Assembly (NCBI GenBank): GCA_018378255.1
Contig: JAGZXV010000003.1
Coordinates: 10,252 to 74,251 of the forward strand
Direction: 5' to 3'
Length of the DNA: 64,000 nucleotides
DNA from: Clostridiaceae bacterium
Lineage (GTDB): Bacteria; Bacillota; Clostridia; Lachnospirales; Lachnospiraceae
Below are positions 60,019 to 64,000 of the stretch, piece after piece. Numbering within the stretch: position 1 is the first letter of the stretch; each line of letters opens with the position of its first letter. Under the pieces are notes generated by a model. That model ran no database searches. It was not told where the DNA came from and saw nothing but the letters and a program-made list of their open reading frames with translations. Made by a program: the position numbers and the translations under genes.

Positions 60019-61332
60019 ATGCCAGATGTAAAAGGTCCTGACAAAGAAGCAGCTGAAAAACGCCGCTTTATGCGAGAGAAGATTGTAAGACAGCCGATGT
60101 CAAAGAAGCAGATTGCTATGCGGGTTGCTGTCTTTTTCTTTATTGCGCTTGCAGCAGGTGTGGCAGCGGGCGTCAGCTTTGCGATAGCAAGGCCGATTGC
60201 AGACCGCTATCTTGGCAACACTACGGAAGAGATGACGCAGATCACCATTCCAAAGGACGAGCCTGAGACGACCACACAGGCACCGACAGAAGTTCAGACA
60301 ACGGAGCCCAAGGAAACAGAACCGATTGAAGAGATCCTTCAGTCGGCGATTGAAGAATATAAATTCACCATTGATGACTTTAACAGCCTATATGGGAATT
60401 TACGAACAATTGCCCAGGAAGCGGACAAGGGCGTGGTAACGGTACATTCTGTGAAACAGCAGATGGATTGGTTTGATAACCCGATTGAGACCGCCGGCCT
60501 CTATGCGGGAGCGGTGATTGCAGCTACCAGAACAGAACTGCTGATTCTCACGCCGGAAGCGGCGGTGGAGAATGCGGATTCCATTAAAGTGGCGTTCAGC
60601 GACGGCAGCGAGGTGAGCGGCACCATGAAACAGGCGGACACCATATCGGGTATGGCGATAGTCAGCGTCAGCACCGAGGCCATGGACCCCAATGCCTTAA
60701 AGAATGTAAAAGCCATAGAGTTAGGCAATTCCTACAGCGTGAAGCAGGGAGATATGCTGATCGCGGTTGGAGGGCCCGCCGGGATGGTGCATTCCACCGC
60801 ATATGGAGATGTGACCTATGTGATGCGCAACGTTCAGGTTACGGACGGTACAAGCCGTATTCTGTATGTGGATTTATGCGGCAGCGCTTCGATGGGAACA
60901 TTTTTAGTCAATACCAGCGGCCAGATGGTGGGCTGGGTAACGGATGAATTCACAATGGAAGCCAGTCCGAACATGACAAGTGTCATGGCCATTTCCGACT
61001 ATAAAGGCATTTTGGAACGCATGAGCAATGGCCGGCCGGCCGCTTATTTTGGAATTATCGGCCAGGAGGTCAATGACACGATGATGGAGCAGGGACTGCC
61101 GGCAGGCGTCTACGCAGCTAATGTGATTGTGGAAAGCCCGGCGTACAATGCGGGCATACAGAATGGCGACATCATAACCAAGATCGGGGATCGTGAGATC
61201 CGCACCATGAAGGATTTCCAGACACAGGTGGAGAACTTAAATCCGGAAGAAGCTGTAACCGTTCTTGTCCAGAGAAATGGAATTGACGAATACAAGGAAA
61301 TTGAATATCATATAACGATAGGAGCCAGGTAG
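60019..61332 (+). CDS. Membrane-anchored HtrA-like protein with PDZ domain, catalytic triad apparently lost
   Basis: 437 residues from ATG 60019 (GTGGAGG before it). One membrane anchor about residues 35-60 ('RVAVFFFIALAAGVAAGVSF'), then a Thr/Glu/Pro-rich linker (TTTQAPTEVQTTEPKETEP). The trypsin-like part can be aligned with HtrA, but the catalytic sites do not match. LTNNHVVEGAD becomes 'LTPEAAVENAD' (His lost), D-x-x-TDLAVL becomes 'DTISGMAIV' (Asp lost), and GNSGGPLVN becomes 'GSASMGTFLVN' (Ser lost). The PDZ domain is intact ('SPAYNAGIQNGDIITKIGDR'). It is therefore likely a binding or scaffold protein at the outer face of the membrane, not a protease. Confidence 0.85.
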   Translation: MPDVKGPDKEAAEKRRFMREKIVRQPMSKKQIAMRVAVFFFIALAAGVAAGVSFAIARPIADRYLGNTTEEMTQITIPKDEPETTTQAPTEVQTTEPKETEPIEEILQSAIEEYKFTIDDFNSLYGNLRTIAQEADKGVVTVHSVKQQMDWFDNPIETAGLYAGAVIAATRTELLILTPEAAVENADSIKVAFSDGSEVSGTMKQADTISGMAIVSVSTEAMDPNALKNVKAIELGNSYSVKQGDMLIAVGGPAGMVHSTAYGDVTYVMRNVQVTDGTSRILYVDLCGSASMGTFLVNTSGQMVGWVTDEFTMEASPNMTSVMAISDYKGILERMSNGRPAAYFGIIGQEVNDTMMEQGLPAGVYAANVIVESPAYNAGIQNGDIITKIGDREIRTMKDFQTQVENLNPEEAVTVLVQRNGIDEYKEIEYHITIGAR

Positions 61333-61349
61333 CAGGTAGCGACTGGCTC
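61322..61349 (+). terminator. Weak hairpin overlapping the HtrA-like stop
   Basis: GAGCCAG (61322-61328) pairs with CTGGCTC (61343-61349), followed by TTCGTTT. It includes the stop codon. Confidence 0.45.
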
Positions 61350-61358
61350 TTCGTTTAG

Positions 61359-61400
61359 GGGATATGGGGCGGTTTTGGGATATGAGGCGTTTTGGGATAT
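61359..61400 (+). repeat. Short imperfect tandem repeat
   Basis: GGGATATGGGGCGGTTTT, then GGGATATGAGGCGTTTT, then GGGATAT: two and a half units of 17-18 bases in the gap before yhaM. No role is evident. Confidence 0.6.
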
Positions 61401-61459
61401 AAAAGATGTACAGAATATGGAAGTTTAGTGAGATAAAAGAAAGAGAGATTTGAAAAATT

Positions 61460-62407
61460 ATGAGATATATTGAAATGTTCCGGGAAGGAATGCACATATC
61501 AGATGTTTATTTATGTAAAAACAAACAGATTGCATTGACGAAAGCGGGTAAAGAATATGGAAACCTGGTGCTGCAGGACAAGACCGGCACAATCGATGCC
61601 AAGATCTGGGATCTGGGATCTCCGGGAATCGGAAATTTCGAGACAATGGATTATGTATACATTGATGCGGATGTGACGGTATTTATGAACTCCAACCAGC
61701 TCAGCATCAAACGCATCCGCAAGGCTGATGAAAGCGAATACATACCGGGAGATTATCTGCCCGTTTCCAAGAAAGATATCGGTCTGATGTATGAAGAACT
61801 GCTTGGATTTGTCCGGACGATTAAGAATCCTTATCTCCGCCGCCTGGCCGACAGTTATTTTACGGAAGACAAGGAATTCGCAAAAGCGTTCCAGTTCCAC
61901 AGCGCCGCAAAAAGCGTGCATCATGGATTCGTGGGAGGGCTTTTAGAGCATACATTGAGCGTGGTTAAGCTCTGCGATTACTATGCAGGCTATTATCCTC
62001 TGATTAACAGGGATCTGCTGATTACCGCAGCCATGTTCCATGATATTGGAAAAACTAAGGAATTATCCGCATTTCCGGAAAATGACTATACGGACGACGG
62101 TCAATTGCTGGGCCATATCATTATCGGCACAGAGATGGTGGGCGCGCGGATCCGTTCCATTTCGGGATTTCCTGAGAAGCTGGCCGCTGAGCTGAAACAC
62201 TGCATTTTGGCCCATCACGGCGAATTGGAATACGGTTCACCTAAAAAACCCGCTCTCATCGAAGCGCTGGCCCTCAATTTTGCAGATAATACGGATGCAA
62301 AGCTGCAGACCATGACAGAACTTTTAAATGGAGCCGGAGATAATAACGGATGGCTGGGATTTAACAGACTGCTGGACAGCAATGTGAGGAAGACATCGGA
62401 AGTGTAA
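61460..62407 (+). CDS. yhaM: YhaM-type 3'-5' exoribonuclease
   Basis: 315 residues. The N-terminal OB-fold includes 'NLVLQDKTGTIDAKIWDLG'. The HD hydrolase domain has 'HHGFVGGLLEHTLSVVKLCD' and 'AAMFHDIGKTKELSAF', with a later His in 'LAHHGELEYGSP'. Length is typical of YhaM. The enzyme trims single-stranded RNA and DNA from the 3' end. No clear promoter; it may be read from the HtrA-like gene upstream. Confidence 0.92.
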   Translation: MRYIEMFREGMHISDVYLCKNKQIALTKAGKEYGNLVLQDKTGTIDAKIWDLGSPGIGNFETMDYVYIDADVTVFMNSNQLSIKRIRKADESEYIPGDYLPVSKKDIGLMYEELLGFVRTIKNPYLRRLADSYFTEDKEFAKAFQFHSAAKSVHHGFVGGLLEHTLSVVKLCDYYAGYYPLINRDLLITAAMFHDIGKTKELSAFPENDYTDDGQLLGHIIIGTEMVGARIRSISGFPEKLAAELKHCILAHHGELEYGSPKKPALIEALALNFADNTDAKLQTMTELLNGAGDNNGWLGFNRLLDSNVRKTSEV

Positions 62408-62417
62408 ACATTAAAAG

Positions 62418-62472
62418 AAGCGTTCTACTTTCATTCATGTGGGGGATACTGAATGAGTTGGAACGCTTTTAT
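62418..62472 (+). terminator. Terminator of yhaM
   Basis: AAGCGTTC (62418-62425) pairs with GAACGCTT (62461-62468), with an inner TCATTCA/TGAATGA stem, followed by TTATT. Confidence 0.75.
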
Positions 62473-62480
62473 TGTTAGGC

Positions 62481-62520
62481 GAATCCCGCAGCCAGTGCGC
62501 ACTCAACGCTGCCGGGATTC
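62481..62520. other. GC-rich hairpin in the yhaM-rlmD gap
   Basis: GAATCCCG (62481-62488) pairs with CGGGATTC (62513-62520), extended inward by CAGC/GCTG. No T-run follows. It is possibly a dispersed intergenic repeat. Confidence 0.5.
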
Positions 62521-62629
62521 ATTTGGTTCATGTAATAATGATACAAAACAGTTGTGTACAAAGTTTGATCATTCTATAAAATAACAATAAATGGAAATGA
62601 AGTTTCTGTTACTTTTATCTGTATATTTC

Positions 62630-62658
62630 TTGCGAAAATATGAGAAAAAAAATAAAAT
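62630..62658 (+). promoter_or_regulatory. Promoter of the RlmD-type gene
   Basis: TTGCGA (62630-62635), 17 bases, TAAAAT (62653-62658), 27 bases before ATG 62686. Confidence 0.6.
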
Positions 62659-62685
62659 AGTAGTGATATAGGACAGGAGGACAAT

Positions 62686-64000
62686 ATGAATAAAAATGAT
62701 CTGTTTACCGTTTTAATAGAAGATATGAGCGATACAGGTGAAGGAATCGGAAAAGTGGACGGATATATCTGGTTCATTAAGGATGCGGTAATCGGGGACG
62801 AAGTGGAAGCAAAAGTGATGAAGATGAAGAAATCCTACGGTTTTGCCCGGCTGATCCGCGTAATAACTCCTTCCCCCGACCGTGTGGAAGCCAGATGCCC
62901 GGTGGCCCGCCAGTGCGGTGGCTGCCAGCTCCAGGCCATGAGCTATGAAGCCCAGCTTAAATTTAAGGAAAAGAAAATATATAATAATCTGCGCCGCATT
63001 GGCAAATTTACGGAAGACCAGATCCACATGCTGCCGATTATAGGCATGGAAAATCCATGGAGATACCGCAACAAGGCCCAGTTTCCATTTGGAATGAATA
63101 AGGACGGCGTGACGATCACCGGCTTTTATGCAGGCCGGACCCATTCCATCATCGAAAATGAAGACTGTCTGCTCGGCGCGGAAGTGAACAAGGAGATTCT
63201 GGGCCGGATTAAAGGATTTATGAATGCTTACGGGGTTAAGCCGTATGATGAAGAAAGCCATACAGGCCTTGTCCGCCATGCCCTCATCCGGGTGGGATTC
63301 AAAACCGGCGAGATCATGGTATGTCTTGTGATTAATGGGAAAAAACTGCCTTATGGGGAATTTCTGGTGGAGAGCCTGAGGGAGATTCCGGGCATGACGA
63401 GCATTTCTTATAGTATCAACCAGGAAAAAACCAATGTCATTATGGGTAAGGAAGTGGTTAGTTTGTTTGGGCCAGGATATATTACGGATTATATCGGCAA
63501 TGTAAAATACCGGATTTCTCCCCTTTCATTCTATCAGGTGAATCCTGTCCAGACGGAGAAACTGTATGGAACAGCTTTGGAATTTGCGGGGCTTACAGGG
63601 GATGAAGTGGTCTGGGATCTGTACTGCGGGATCGGAACTATTTCGTTGTTTTTAGCGCAGAAGGCGAAGAAGGTGTACGGCGTGGAGATCGTGCCCCAGG
63701 CTATCGAGGACGCCAGGGAAAATGCGCGGATTAACGGAATCGAGAATGTGGAGTTTTTTGTGGGCAAGGCGGAAGAGGTGCTGCCGGAGCAGTTTGAGAA
63801 GAATAAGGTTCATGCGGATGTTATTGTGGTGGACCCGCCCAGAAAGGGATGCGACCAGGTCTGCTTGGAGACGATTGTGAAGATGAGGCCGGAGAAGGTG
63901 GTTTATGTGAGTTGTGACTCGGCTACGTTGGCTAGGGATTTGAGGTATTTGGTGGATTGGGGGTATGAGTTGGGGGAGGTTAGAGGGTGCGATTTATTTC
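62686..64000 (+). CDS. rlmD: 23S rRNA (uracil-C5)-methyltransferase, RlmD/RlmCD (RumA) type, cut by window end
   Basis: The frame is open from ATG 62686 (CAGGAGGACAAT before it) to the window end, 438 codons so far. The N-terminal TRAM domain reads 'LFTVLIEDMSDTGEGIGKVD'. The Fe-S Cys set is in 'ARCPVARQCGGCQLQAM', where three Cys are visible. The methyltransferase domain has 'VWDLYCGIGTISLFLAQ' (SAM loop), 'VVDPPRKGCDQVCLE' and the catalytic Cys region 'VVYVSCDSATLARDLRYL'. It methylates uridine in 23S rRNA. The tRNA enzyme TrmFO is unrelated, and TrmA lacks the TRAM/Fe-S part. Only a short C-terminal tail should be missing. Confidence 0.9.
   Translation, partial: MNKNDLFTVLIEDMSDTGEGIGKVDGYIWFIKDAVIGDEVEAKVMKMKKSYGFARLIRVITPSPDRVEARCPVARQCGGCQLQAMSYEAQLKFKEKKIYNNLRRIGKFTEDQIHMLPIIGMENPWRYRNKAQFPFGMNKDGVTITGFYAGRTHSIIENEDCLLGAEVNKEILGRIKGFMNAYGVKPYDEESHTGLVRHALIRVGFKTGEIMVCLVINGKKLPYGEFLVESLREIPGMTSISYSINQEKTNVIMGKEVVSLFGPGYITDYIGNVKYRISPLSFYQVNPVQTEKLYGTALEFAGLTGDEVVWDLYCGIGTISLFLAQKAKKVYGVEIVPQAIEDARENARINGIENVEFFVGKAEEVLPEQFEKNKVHADVIVVDPPRKGCDQVCLETIVKMRPEKVVYVSCDSATLARDLRYLVDWGYELGEVRGCDLF

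Noticed and set aside
1..64000. Search by eye for CRISPR arrays, tRNA, rRNA, insertion sequences and prophage genes
   Set aside because: Nothing with regular spaced repeats, cloverleaf structure, transposase or phage structural motifs was seen.

Overview
The window looks like a chromosome segment of an anaerobic, gut-type Firmicute. A Lachnospiraceae member of the Clostridium clostridioforme/Enterocloster/Hungatella sort is my best guess. The evidence is strong GGAGG-type ribosome sites, YesM/YesN two-component pairs beside CUT1 sugar ABC transporters that lack their own ATPase, tripartite tricarboxylate (Tct) transporters, a Cys-type sulfatase, rubredoxin and CoA-disulfide reductase. The assignment is by gene content only. 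I see no phage, transposase, CRISPR array, rRNA or tRNA.

Layout. 1-1.6 kb: the end of a TctA permease, an ogt-type DNA methyltransferase and a broken ATL-type pseudogene, with two very long palindromes of one design. 1.9-9.1 kb: an operon of sulfatase, FGGY sugar kinase, UlaG lactonase, a VCBS-like unknown, UlaE and UlaF epimerases. This is an ascorbate-type route without the Ula PTS and without UlaD. 9.2-19.2 kb: a beta-flower-like small protein, a YesM/YesN pair (minus strand), a CUT1 ABC transporter and an 814-residue lyase-like unknown, probably the uptake and depolymerising side of the same system. 19.3-20.1 kb: a small ORF and a Uma2 protein.

20.3-28.5 kb: an IclR regulator divergent from RidA, DapA-family lyase, TctC-TctB-TctA, a D-serine dehydratase/D-threonine aldolase-like PLP enzyme and an N-acyl-D-amino-acid deacylase. 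This reads as a complete uptake and breakdown route for N-acylated D-amino acids, with three matching palindromic operator candidates. 28.8-42.8 kb: a second YesM/YesN pair, a second CUT1 transporter, GH20, a UroD-like protein, GH2 beta-mannosidase, NagB and NagA. This fits cytoplasmic breakdown of a mannose- and GlcNAc-containing oligosaccharide. 42.8-47.5 kb: an orphan NMT1-type binding protein, an AGE-family epimerase, an unknown and a ROK regulator.

47.5-64 kb is more housekeeping: a DEAD-box helicase with a terminator in its leader; a redox block (double rubredoxin, ferredoxin, Crp/Fnr regulator, thioredoxin, CoA-disulfide reductase-rhodanese) in which two promoters share a 19-base motif; a second NagA; an OmpR-type two-component pair; MutS2; an HtrA-like protein whose catalytic triad appears lost; YhaM; and the start of an RlmD-type methyltransferase running off the end. 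The most interesting leads are the sulfatase/Ula-like cluster, the N-acyl-D-amino-acid cluster, the Crp motif and the inactive HtrA.
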